From Owenia fusiformis (taxonomy: Eukaryota > Annelida > Polychaeta > Sabellida > Oweniidae), in the NCBI GenBank assembly GCA_903813345.2, contig CAIIXF020000004.1:29451985-29515984 (forward strand): a DNA stretch of 64,000 bases, in the 5' to 3' direction. The notes below the pieces were generated by a model. That model searched no databases, was not told where the DNA came from, and saw only the letters and a list, made by a program, of their open reading frames with translations. Shown piece after piece: positions 53,281 through 63,077 of this stretch. Position numbers and translations under genes: made by a program. Each line of letters opens with the position of its first letter. Within the stretch, counting starts at the first letter, position 1.

Positions 53281-54420
53281 TTGACCTTGACCAAGATAAA
53301 CAGTTCATCTGTGGCAGAATACCTTAAAAGTGTAGATTCAAGTGTCATTAGACCAGTGATGGCAACTTTCCCTGAAGCAAAGAAGTTAGTTGAATGTGAA
53401 GAAAAGTATAGCTTCACCCCCGATATCTTCAAGGCAGCAACTAGGAGTAAACACAAGGCTAAGAATATGCTGTCTCAGGCACACTTTATTAGTCAACTTC
53501 TAAATGAAAATATTAATGGTGATACCGTTGCACCCAAAACGATGGTGAGAACAACCACAGGCCGTGCACACATGAGCAAGTGGCTAGAAAAAAATGCACA
53601 TAAGTTAATTCTTCATAAGAATATTACAATTACATTTGACAGTGAACTGCATCTTGATGGCCATTCCTCGTCATGCAAGACAGAAACATGCACGTGTGAA
53701 ACAAAATATGCCGTTCCCATTGAGAGTGTGTATAGCGGCAATCAAGGGGCAGGGCGAGATGGCTTTAGCTGATTGGCTCCTCAGCTCCACGGACCATATC
53801 CAAGGACAAGCTGTTGCCAGCTGTGACATCAGGGGATATAGATGCGCTAGTTATCCACCTCTTCTTTAATTCCCTAAATGGCACAGAGATGAAACTGGTT
53901 GTTTTCTCTATCCACTGTACCTAATCCTCAGCAAGGCTGTGACAAATGCTGTCTTAATTCAGGGGTGAAGTATATGGCAGAACATCTTGCTGTTTACCTG
54001 TGTATAGGAGGGAATGACTTCATCCCAAATTCCAAAGGTAAAACGCATGCATCAATTATACAGGGAAGTCTTGACAATTTTTGACAAAACTTGAAATTGA
54101 CAAAATTTGAAATTGACAAGAATTTACTTATCATTTCTCTAGACTGTGAAATTAATCAAAGAATTATACAGACCAAAACGTCTTCCAGCTGGAACTACAT
54201 ATATAATGAAATATCTAAGGCCATGATGATATCAAAAGGACAATTTGGATGGTTGGCTTCTGACAGAGTCAGTGGTTCGTCATATATGGACTCATATAGA
54301 GTTACAAATGCAACACTTATTGACTGCTGGGTGCCATGAAGCAGATTTTCCAGAGTTTATGCAACCTGGGTGTTTCAAGAAAAAGGTCAAAAGCATCAGA
54401 AGAAAATATAATCTGGCTTA
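53281..54420 (+). pseudogene. FEN/PIN-like nuclease-fold gene relic
   Basis: An initial frame of about 150 codons includes SVDSSVIRPVMATFPEAKKL, then HMSKWLEKNAHKLI and SELHLDGH. Shifts then give GQGEMALADWLLSS (GEAD-like), VTSGDIDALVIHLFF (the acidic S-G-D-x-D-x-L motif of PIN/FEN nucleases), AVYLCIGGNDFIPNSKGKTH (the GGND-x-x-P motif), KFEIDKNLLIISLDC, and finally HEADFPEFMQPGCFKK before a stop. The order matches a multicopy metazoan ORF family that I recognise only by motifs. Four or more frameshifts or stops. Confidence 0.5.
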
Positions 54421-54747
54421 ACTGTTAACATGTGTTAAATGACATAAAATCCATATGGATTTGGGGAAATTCTTCAAATATGGACCAAATGGATTTGGGT
54501 ACGACTTGTGTAAGGAACTAATAGCCCCATATTTGGAACTAGCGTTGACAAGGCCTTTGGGACCTATGCTTTGGTGAGAGACCTTTACACCATGGACACG
54601 CATTGTGCTGCTATTCATGTATATTTAGTTGGACAATAGATACTTCACACTGATTCATCAGAAAGTTGTCAAGGTGAGGTAGAAGAATGAAGAGTTCAGT
54701 CTGACTTCGGTAACTGCTGTGATATTTATATCAGATACTGCAACCTC

Positions 54748-55090
54748 ACGAGAAAAGGCATTTTACCCTGAAAGTGTGAAGAGGAAAGGCATTAAACCCT
54801 GAAAGTGTGACGAGGAAAGGCATTAAACCCTGAAAGTGTGACAAAGAAAGGCATTTAACCCTGAAAGTGTGACGAGAAAAGGCATTAAACCCTGAAAGTG
54901 TGACGAGAAAAAGCATTAAACCCTGAAAGTGTGATGAGGAAAGGCATTAAACCCTGAAAGTGTGACGAGGAAAGGCATTAAACCCTGAAAGTGTGACGAG
55001 GAAAGGCATTGAATCCTGAAAGTGTGACGAGGAAAGGCATTGAATCCTGAAAGTGTGATGAGGAAAGGCATTGAATCCTGAAAGTGTGAC
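54748..55090 (+). repeat. 31-bp minisatellite, about 11 units
   Basis: The unit is GAGGAAAGGCATTAAACCCT followed by GAAAGTGTGAC. The last three units read CATTGAATCCTG, so the array has a variant block at its right end. A minus-strand ORF over it is an artefact of the repeat. Confidence 0.92.
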
Positions 55091-55861
55091 AAGTTAGTCT
55101 CAAACCAGGCTCAAAAATGCAAAATGACAAGGATTGTGATTTCCACCATGTTTCGAAAAAGTTGAAGCTGATGGTACAACTGTGAGCAAAGAATCTGAAC
55201 AATGAAAATGACTGTCTACTTATCCTACAAATACAACAGTATCTTCATAAAGATATTGATATAATTCAAACCTTCAAAAGTTCACTGGTGATCCACTAGA
55301 TTATGCTGGTTACCAAAATGGTTCGTTTCAAGGCGGTAACCAGGTAATCAAGCAGTAACCAGAGTAATCGAGCGGATCACAAGTGAAAAATTGAAACTGG
55401 ACAAAAATGTTTTATTCTCCATATTCCATGGTTTTCAAATTTCTAAATATGGGTATGGCAAAGTACACCCGCCAAACTCTGTCTCCAGTTCAGTGTTAGC
55501 TGAAGTTATATCAAAGGACACACACCACTGTACACAGTGGATTGATAATACTTGTATGTGGGCTTTTAGTTCTATTATTTTCATTATTATATTCTACCAT
55601 CCTTGTTCCTAACATAGTCATGGACAATATGCAGTACTTGTTAGGTTAATTAAATAGGTGTGGGATGAATGAGTACCTTGTTCCAAAAAATCCGAACATA
55701 AGAGGAAGACCAAAACATGATATGTTACTGACTGGTTACAAGTCATTAAAGCTAGAATCAATAGCTTCTCATGAACTATCAAATGTCAAATAGAGTCAAG
55801 TAACTATATAATTTGTAACTTTCTACAGTTCAAGAAAAAGAGGGACCTTCCTAGAAGAAAC
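55091..55861. other. No gene called
   Basis: AT-rich. A short repeated phrase GGTAACCAGGTAATCAAGCAGTAACC lies near 55337. An ORF at 55391-55612 has no motif. Confidence 0.35.
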
Positions 55862-56271
55862 AGCTGGTAGGATTAAGGTTCAATGCAGAATTATCTCAGT
55901 TATGTACAACATAATCAAAGTGCTAGATGTTTACAGGAGGAACTGAAGTTAATGAAATATTTCCGAAAACTGAAATTGTTGTAATTCACTTTGATCTCAG
56001 AACAAGTCATGTTGGGCTAAAATGGAAGAATTATCATTTATTCCACTCAAATTATTTTCTTATATAAAACAGCTGGTAGGATTAAGGTTCAATGCAGAAT
56101 TATCTCAGTTATGTACAACATAATCAAAGTGCTAGATGTTTACAGGAGGAACTGAAGTTAATGAAATATTTCCGAAAACTGAAATTGTAATTCACTTTGA
56201 TCTCAGAACAAGTCATGTTGGGCTAAAATGGAAGAATTATCATTTATTCCACTCAAATTATTTTCTTATAT
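55862..56271 (+). repeat. ~209-bp tandem duplication
   Basis: AGCTGGTAGGATTAAGGTTC to CACTCAAATTATTTTCTTATATAA occurs twice, starting at 55862 and 56071. The only difference I saw is GTTGTAATTC against GTAATTC. Non-coding. Confidence 0.9.
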
Positions 56272-56393
56272 AATAACCACCCTTAAAGTGAAATAACTTG
56301 AGCAAAACTAAATTAAAATGTTGTTTTTTTGTTATTTGTGTTTTTACATAAAATGTAATTATAATTATAAATGTTAATGAATAATCGCAATGG

Positions 56394-56779
56394 GTGAGTT
56401 TGAGCTCATTTACGAATCATTTCATTTTCCAACAAGATGGGGCTCCAAGCAATAGATCCCACAAGAATTTCAAATGTTTAAAGAAAAATGTGCCTACATT
56501 CATCCTCCTTTTAATCACTGCCTCCCCCAGATTACCCGATCACCCAACGTCTGCAACTACCACATACTGGGAGAAGTAACAGAATTGATGTACCATAAAT
56601 CCTTGACATCAGTTCAGTCCCTTAAAGACAGAATAGATGTTACAATTTATTTTAAAACCAGAAGCAAAATGTTGAAACATCAGAATTCAATTTCTAGTAA
56701 ATTCAAGCACTGGTATAATGTTGGTTCAGAGCGCTGGTCACATGTTTTTTTGTCCATCATTGGGACTCTTTCATTATGA
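56394..56779 (+). pseudogene. Tc1/mariner-like DDE transposase fragment
   Basis: HFIFQQDGAPSNRSHKNFKC carries the QQDGAP motif with the second catalytic Asp (GAT 56436-56438). After a frame change, TRSPNVCNYHILGEVTELMY corresponds to the SPDL-x-x-CDY-x-LWG block, and SVQSLKDRID follows. Near the end FFVHHWD and related words are degraded. A family with CDYFLWG is distinct from the mariner at 5869 and the Tc1 tail at 13.3 kb. Confidence 0.6.
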
Positions 56780-57013
56780 CTGACAAGAAAAAAAGTTGTA
56801 CACATGTTGTACACATTTGTGTTCTTGTATAAAAGTGTGTGCATTCTTCAGTCAAAAAGAAATTGCTTCATTTTTTCAACAGCGATAAAATAATCATCGA
56901 AGGGCCTACACTGGAGACCATCCTTAAACAAGAGGCCCTACAACTTTGAGCACCTTCATATGAAGGTTAGACGACACAATATATTTGAAGATGCAAAATG
57001 ACGCATTAGTAGG

Positions 57014-57280
57014 ATGACACAAGACCAGAAAACCTGCCGTGAGAGCCTGGACAACAATATGCTAAATGCACTAATGACAATATCACTAAATGGGCTTTCA
57101 ATGGAATTTTACTCAGATGTCACTAGAATGGCATTCATGATATTTGACAACCTGAAGATGAGGAGGTATAGTGGGCTCAGAGGCTCTTCATATTACCAGG
57201 AAAGTTTCATCACAGGAAACGTATTGGCCTTGACTGATCTAGCAGTGATTGCATTCGTCAGTGATTGCATTCGTCAGTGA
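57014..57280 (+). pseudogene. hAT-type transposase, C-terminal dimerisation fragment
   Basis: The frame reads MTQDQKTCRESLDNNMLNAL, then MTISLNGLSMEFYSD and MIFDNLKMRRYSG. The pattern (K-x-K-x-R-x-x-L...L-x-x-LM-x-I-S-x-NG) is the C-terminal part of hAT transposases of the ZNF862/GTF2IRD2-like group. No upstream catalytic motifs are visible in the adjacent DNA. Confidence 0.5.
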
Positions 57281-57816
57281 ACTTCAAAAGCATTGAATTT
57301 ATGTAGCCAAATGTAATAAAAAAATTAAAAAAAAATTTATTGTCATTGTTTTCCAAATGTGTCACTCTAAACCAAAACTCCATGCCACCACTGCCACCTG
57401 ACAAACCTAAACCCAGATATTGGCAAAGGTGTGTAATAAATGGTCACTTGTTCTGTAACAAACACTACTGGATGTATCATGTTCCAGCCAGGGGCTATAA
57501 ACTTTTTTTTAATTATAAACAAACATGAAAATCAACTTAAAATATACTGGGGTTGAGTCGACTTGGGGTTGAGTTTTACAGGGGTTGACTAAGATCCTGC
57601 TGGACAATGAGGAACTATACAACGATGGCAACTTGGGCTAGGATATTGTAAAAGCTCAACTCACAGTAAGAATGAAGCAACATTGCAGCAAATTGGAGTT
57701 AATGTGTTGCGCAGTAAATTCAGGAACTCAGATCTAAAAAGTATGAAGAGTGTAAAAGGATTTGCACATGGTCTCTCAACCCTACAGCTGTACGAGCTCG
57801 TATACTAATTTACTAA

Positions 57817-57971
57817 AGAGAACTGGAAAATGTTGGTATCAATGTGCTTATGCTACCCCCTATTGGACATATGCTTAACCCTGCAGAGTTGTTCAATGTT
57901 GCCATCCAGCAGAGTGTAAACAGTCAGTATCTGCCTGACTCACTCAGGGACAAGTATGGTTGCATGATTGT
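57817..57971 (+). pseudogene. Uncharacterised ORF, part 1 (interrupted by an insertion)
   Basis: The open stretch reads ENVGINVLMLPPIGHMLNPA, then ELFNVAIQQSVNSQYLPDSL and DKYGCMIV, where the inserted element begins. LPP-x-x-x-x-LNP-x-E recalls the end of DDE transposase cores but the rest does not fit, so I leave it unnamed. It continues in frame at 60138-60219 after the insertion is discounted. An upstream stop at 57814 means the start lies in another exon or frame. Confidence 0.4.
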
Positions 57972-60132
57972 CACGGGGGATAAGCAAAACGAGGGCGAAG
58001 CCACGAACTGCGACTCGCGTAATTCAAAACGAGGTTACAACGCATTATAGCTGAACAATGGCGGTAAATCCAAACTTAATTTGGAAGGCATGTTAGGATT
58101 TGGGGTAGATTATTGGTTTGGATATTCTACAGAATAGCTAGTATGTTCCAGTCGGTGATCAACATATTCATACTCCACCTGCAATGGCATTCTTGGTGCT
58201 CGGCTGTCCAATAGTTTAGCATGAACACAAATGAATTCAAAATCTGCCACAAAAAATGTAATTTTGTCAATATTTGTCCCTAATATACCGATTCAAACAA
58301 AGGAATCAGAAATGACATCGAATTAATATAATTATTCATGTTCTGTTGTTACAATTACATCTTCGTGTGATATTTGGTAAGCAGAAAACGTACAATTACA
58401 TAGAAAATTGGAATTTATTATAGTCGCAGTCCATCCATCTGCCCAACACAGTCCGCGACTCAGTGTTGCTTTATATCTGAAGCTGAACGCAATCACAGCC
58501 AAAGGTAGATAGCACAATGTGTGTACAGGTGTGGCCGAAATGGAGCAACTTTGGACAAAATTGAATATAAAGGCTATTTTAATAGACCTACATCGTGTCT
58601 CAATCCATTCTGCAAATATATACAAGCTGTCAAATGCAGCTGAAATCATGAATTTATGGTAGCTAGCAATATTGATGGACTGTTGGAAAGATCATCCAAA
58701 ATTATATTAACTCACCAACTCTCCAATTATTTGATATTTTCCTGATATCTTAAATACTAGTTAATGTACCCTTCCCCAACAGCTTTTATTGCATCATCAA
58801 AAAGTTAATTGTTTCGCATTTCTACTTCTTATAAAAAGTCTCACCACTATCCAATTATCTATATATTTAACCCTATCCACAAATTGGTTTGTAATAAACA
58901 TATTACGTTGTCATCTTGCACTCGACTGTTCTGCCAAATACGCTATTGAATTGCCATATTTCTAGGTCTTAAACGATACAATATAGCAATTTGGGACATT
59001 GATTCAGGTAATAGATATATGTTAATCAACGTAACTTTGAATGATCTTTCCAATGATATGTCACACTTGGTGATTTTTGGTGTAGGGGGGGGGGGGGGGG
59101 GGGGGTGCGGGACTTATTTGGCACCCTTCTATGGAATGAATTATGATACATGCACGAGCGAACGTACAATACCACGAGTGAATATGAGGTCATGTCAATC
59201 ATTTTTTAATTATTAATAATCGAAGTTTCGTCTTGAGTCAATAAGAACAAAGCTCCATAACAGACGCTTTTGATTGTTAAAAGGCATAAACTACGTTTTG
59301 TGAAAAATTGGAAAAACATGATCGTTTTGATTGGTTACAAACATACTGTATTTATTTTGACATAACATGTGCATTCTATGAGTATAGAATACAAATTACA
59401 ATTTCATAAGATGATATACCACTAAGTATCACTTTTTGAAGCGTATTCATCTCAATATAATGATTCTATGGACTGCGTTGCTTAGAATATCAATGGGGGC
59501 TGTGTTGCGTTGTTGAAATAGCTTTGTTTACTGGACTGCGTCCACTATGAATGCGCAGGTATGTACCTTATCTATTGTATTTTCATTGTTTCCATTTTTA
59601 TATGTTTTGTATATTGCCGACAATGTTGAAAAAAACGTAGGCAATAATATTGTAATGTATTTTATGTTATTTTTGGAATAAATGAGAAATGAAAAAAAAA
59701 ATGAATGCGCAGTTTGAATCTAATTTTCTCCTCATGAACACATTCTATTATCAAATCATTTTCACGAATTATACTCGGAGCCTCAACTAACCTTTAGATA
59801 TCAGAAACGTGTTAAAACTCCTTTTAAATGTATAGTAAATTAAATAATATGCACATATTTTACAGGTAAAATCAGAACTTTGCTTCTGTTTTAGCTTGAT
59901 CTGGACAACTGCTTATTTTCTTATCTACAGACCAACAGTAGATACAGAGTAATATTTTGGTCACCGATTAGACACTACGATAGCATTTAAAATACCTGGA
60001 TTTCTCTATTTTGTCGGAAGAAGCAGAAGGCACTGCCGGATGTCCCTCCATTTTGGCGCTGGGCTGGGCTGCGGTGTAAAGTTACCCGAGTCGCAGTCCG
60101 TGGCTTCGCCCTCGTTATGCTTATCCCCCGTG
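57972..60132. mobile_element. 2.16-kb DNA element with 51-bp terminal inverted repeats
   Basis: Both ends read CACGGGGGATAAGCA(A/T)AACG inward, then AGGGCGAAGCCACG, to CTCG-GTAA, with few mismatches over about 51 bp. ATTGT at 57967-57971 and 60133-60137 is the target duplication; removing the element and one ATTGT restores the reading frame across the site (M I V G P W S F). The interior shows a 21-base G-run (59085-59105), an A-rich end after CAATAAATGAGAAATG, and no transposase-like ORF. The superfamily is not assignable: a 5-bp duplication with CACGG ends is unusual. Confidence 0.87.
59085..59105 (+). repeat. 21-base G homopolymer
   Basis: An uninterrupted G-run inside the 2.16-kb element. 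It accounts for the Gly-rich ORF at 59019-59216, which is not regarded as a gene. Length should be treated as uncertain in any assembly. Confidence 0.9.
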
Positions 60133-60137
60133 ATTGT

Positions 60138-60219
60138 TGGTCCTTGGTCATTTATGGAGTACTTTAAGCACTTAATGCCTTTAGCACTTGATGCCTTACA
60201 GCAAATTGGACAAAACTAA
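60138..60219 (+). pseudogene. Uncharacterised ORF, part 2
   Basis: Continuation of 57817-57971: GPWSFMEYFKHLMPLALDAL, then QQIGQN and TAA. The clean frame across the insertion site shows the ORF was intact here when the element landed. The following 60220-60300 block is a copy of the 52.73-kb repeat. Confidence 0.45.
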
Positions 60220-61320
60220 GGTCAGATTTGAACTCTTGAGAATTTGTAGATGATTTTTTTTTTAAAAAATTGGTCAATTTGAAGCAAGTTGAAATTTGAC
60301 CTTGAAAAATTTCAAAATTTGACCTTTTTCTATTTTTTAGCTCTAATATCGCAAAACTGGTGCAAAATTTTAATAGGTAATCAATTGCTAATATGTGTAG
60401 GACCTTTAAAGGAATACCTATCCTGACTTTCATCTAACAATATTAATTTGTAGTCTCCAACTTTGAGAAACTTAGAAAACTTTGGGAAATCATCTATCAC
60501 GAAATGTTCAGAGAATTAACTGACACAACTAGTCCCACGGATGATGAGCTACATCTCCATCATGAATCTACCAACAATGAGACAGAGACAATGAACTCCC
60601 ACGTAAAAAGCATAATAAGGCTCATAACCGAAGCTGAAAATCCCTTCAAGAAGGCTGGTGAGTCAAAAGCTCCACAATATCCTCACACAAGAGATGTTGT
60701 AAGGATGCTCGCTTAGTGATGCTTTGGCCCGGGTTCGAATCCTGCTGAAATTTTTTTTTATTTTCTTTTAAAATGATACAATCAATTAATTTTATTCTTT
60801 ATCTCTCAAGAATCTTTAATTCTTATTTTAACAATATGTAAATTTGTAAAATATATCCAATGAATTCAGGACAGAATATGCAGCACACAGCTCACTAATA
60901 AACCGAGTTAAAGGTAGAAATAAGATAAAAATTGTAGATGTAATACTTCTTTCATCTAGCACATAATTGTACAATCACTATTCAGAAATTTTAATTGATT
61001 GCCAGTTGTGAAAGAACTAAGGTAAGTGCTAACACGTTCCCTCGCATACATTAGCTCTGATTTCACTGACGTTCTTGGGATGAATGCTTTGATGTGTGGG
61101 CTTAGATTCGGCGCCAGTCTTCTCTGTGTGAGAGACGATGACAGGTGGTCTCTATGTCCCTAACATGCACGTCGATAATCAAGACTAGGTGTGTAACACG
61201 ACGAGCTTCCATCACATACATCTTTACACTACTTTCATTTCTACACTACACACATCTCGCACAATTTCTGCTGGGATTCGACAATCAATTTTCAAATTAA
61301 CTCCCTTCAATATTCGTTTT
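60220..61320. other. Repeat-containing intergenic region
   Basis: Starts with the diverged copy of the 52730-52800 repeat (ATTTGAACTCTTGAGAATTTG...TTTGAAGCAAGTTGAAATT). An ORF at 60504-60716 (Thr/Glu/His-rich, ETMNSHVKSIIRLITEAEN) runs into a tRNA-like B box and is of uncertain meaning. Beyond 60760 nothing is supported until the TATA box at 61323. Confidence 0.4.
60690..60760 (+). repeat. tRNA-like tail (SINE-type B box)
   Basis: GGTTCGAATCC at 60732-60742 is an exact RNA-polymerase-III B box in a T-arm-like context (CCGGGTTCGAATCCTGC). It is followed at 60751-60759 by a run of nine T, which would terminate Pol III. The 5' half does not fold as a convincing tRNA and I find no clear A box. 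A tRNA-derived SINE or tRNA relic is the likely source. Confidence 0.4.
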
Positions 61321-61322
61321 CT

Positions 61323-61328
61323 TATAAA
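61323..61328 (+). promoter_or_regulatory. Candidate TATA box of the 61.4-kb gene
   Basis: TATAAA in TTCTTATAAAATAAAG, 107 bases before the preferred ATG at 61430. It would be too close (29 bases) to the upstream in-frame ATG at 61352, which favours the second ATG. Confidence 0.4.
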
Positions 61329-61429
61329 ATAAAGATAACATTCATGAATGAATGCTTCTTTTCATGCATTCTGTTGAATTAATGCAAAATTTCTCTTTCA
61401 GTTTTATAGCAACAATCACACAAGTGACA

Positions 61430-62526
61430 ATGGCTAATGCAACAAACAACACTGACGGTTTCAATGCAACAAACGACATTGACGGTTTTTGGGCTGTAGG
61501 CCCGTTATCCATGCTTACTGGAAATGTCAATTTACTAACATCTTATCGACGTGCTACGCCACTCAGCAATCTCTTTCGCAACTACCCTTCTATGGACCAG
61601 GTTATGGGCTTCAAACCTCTGTTTAATTTCACCATCGGCTATACAGGGATGTGGACTGTGAGTCTTATTACTAACACATTGAGACTTCAACATGAACAGT
61701 TTTTGGGAGGAATTATAACTGCCATCAATCATATCCGAGAAAACAACACCAATGATCCCACTGTTACCTTCAACTACTCTATCCTAATGGGCCTTCTGGT
61801 GAAGTCACATAGCCAGGTAATAATAATAGATATCACTTACCCAATATCGCGAAAACGTTAATGCCTTGCCTTATGATTAATAAATAGACAAGTCTTAATT
61901 TATGCTTTCCATTTCAGGTCAAACTTTTTGAATCCAGTTTTGATGCTCTATCGGCCTCCTTGCAAGTTCAGAATGCCAACTCAGAGGACAAGATCTACTT
62001 TTTAGTTCAAGAAATGGGGGGCAAGGCACCACCAGAGAGCACTGGAGCTAGAATTATTTATGGACTAAATTTGGACAGCGTTGGCGTTATGGGCGTTCAG
62101 CTAGCCACAGAGTTTCACGCTAATGACCCGAATGTCATCTTAGGCTTTCCTCGGGATATCACCAACGGTAGGAAAACTCACGATATTGCGAATGTTTATA
62201 CTGCTTTCGGCGTAAAGACACTCCAGACGTTCACGACCAAGAACAACGTACACATATTGGAAATGCTGAACCTGGCGAGAGAAGATCAACGACTCTGGGG
62301 AGAACAGTTTTCACATTGCCACGATTATTACCCAGTCACTTGTCAAGGCCTCAACGCAGAGGACAGGAAGATCTGCGCCCCTCAATGTCCAATTACCACC
62401 GTTAGCCTTTTATCCGAAGAGGCTTGGCCAGCACATTCTGTCGAGGCAGCCAGACGGCAACTGATGTCGGCCAGATCGGCTGTCACCCTCCTTGCTGACA
62501 AGCAATACTGCATCATATTGTTGTAA
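61430..62526 (+). CDS. Two-exon gene of unknown function
   Basis: Exon 1 runs 61430-61816 and exon 2 61918-62526, with a 101-bp intron (CAG|GTAATAA ... CATTTCAG|GTC) joined in phase 0. I chose ATG 61430 (ACAATGG context); an in-frame ATG at 61352 would add 26 residues. The protein of about 331 residues has an Asn/Thr-rich N-terminus (MANATNNTDGFNATND) with several N-x-T sites, then YRRATPLSNLFRNYPSMDQV, GYTGMWTVSLITNTLRL and a helical middle. Near the end are five Cys within CHDYYPVTC and CAPQCPITT. It ends CIILL. GC content and codon use look coding, unlike the surrounding DNA. No family recognised, and endogenised or taxon-restricted origin cannot be judged. A further exon may follow (a GTAAAG donor at 62521 and TTTCTTTCAG at 62570). 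Confidence 0.6.
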
Positions 62527-62773
62527 AGACTGTTCAAAGCAAGTTAATCATTTCAAAACTTCTTTCAGGTGTGAGGTCGAAGTTATTCTGAGCAGGGGGG
62601 GATTTATGACCCAAATGCAGTTCCCAGTGTAGACAATGTACAGGCTTTGTTTGACTAATATTTTGAACATCTTCAGTCTAGATAGAGACATCAATTTAGA
62701 AGAAAAGGCCCTGAAGATCAAGTTGGGAAAGATTGCCTCAAACAATATGGGTTCGGATTGGCTACTCTTATGA

Positions 62774-62982
62774 GTAAAACTTAAACATATTTTAGACAAT
62801 GTCTTGAAGATGAAGGGTGATGGCAGGTGCCTATTTCGTGCATTAGATCCAGGCAAAAAAATGTTTATGGGAATGCAGAGACCATAGAGGCTGATTTCAT
62901 TAGACAACGTGTAGTAGATCACTACTATAAGATCAAGGATGAGTTGCTTACTATGAAATCTGAATTTGGGGCCATTCCATGA
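62774..62982 (+). pseudogene. OTU-type cysteine protease fragment
   Basis: The first frame reads HILDNVLKMKGDGRCLFRAL. The D-G-x-C motif with the catalytic Cys and the flanking F-R-A is diagnostic of OTU deubiquitinase-like domains. A one-base shift at a run of seven A then gives YGNAETIEADFIRQRVVDHY, YKIKDELLTM and a stop. The region carrying the catalytic His is absent. OTU domains occur in host genes and as cargo of several transposon groups (Helitron and Gypsy-like among them). The shift and truncation point to a relic. Confidence 0.65.
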
Positions 62983-63077
62983 TATGAATTAGTAAAATCG
63001 AATCTCTATCAGATTTAGTGCACACTCTTAAGTTTCAGATTATAAAAATGAAGTTTGCCTTTAAAATGCAGCAAAAG

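Noticed and set aside
13933-55090. CRISPR array
   Set aside because: All tandem arrays (31, 42, ~27, ~145 bp) have no unique spacers between repeats, and the genome is eukaryotic.
57817-57971. DDE transposase core (LPPIGHMLNPAE read as LPP..LNPIE)
   Set aside because: The motif is similar, but the continuation restored across the insertion does not resemble a Tc1/IS630 C-terminus, so no family was assigned.
59019-59216. Gly-rich 65-codon ORF
   Set aside because: Created by a 21-base G homopolymer inside a transposon.
60690-60760. A functional tRNA gene
   Set aside because: Only the B box and T-arm-like part are convincing; no matching acceptor stem, A box or anticodon arm could be folded.
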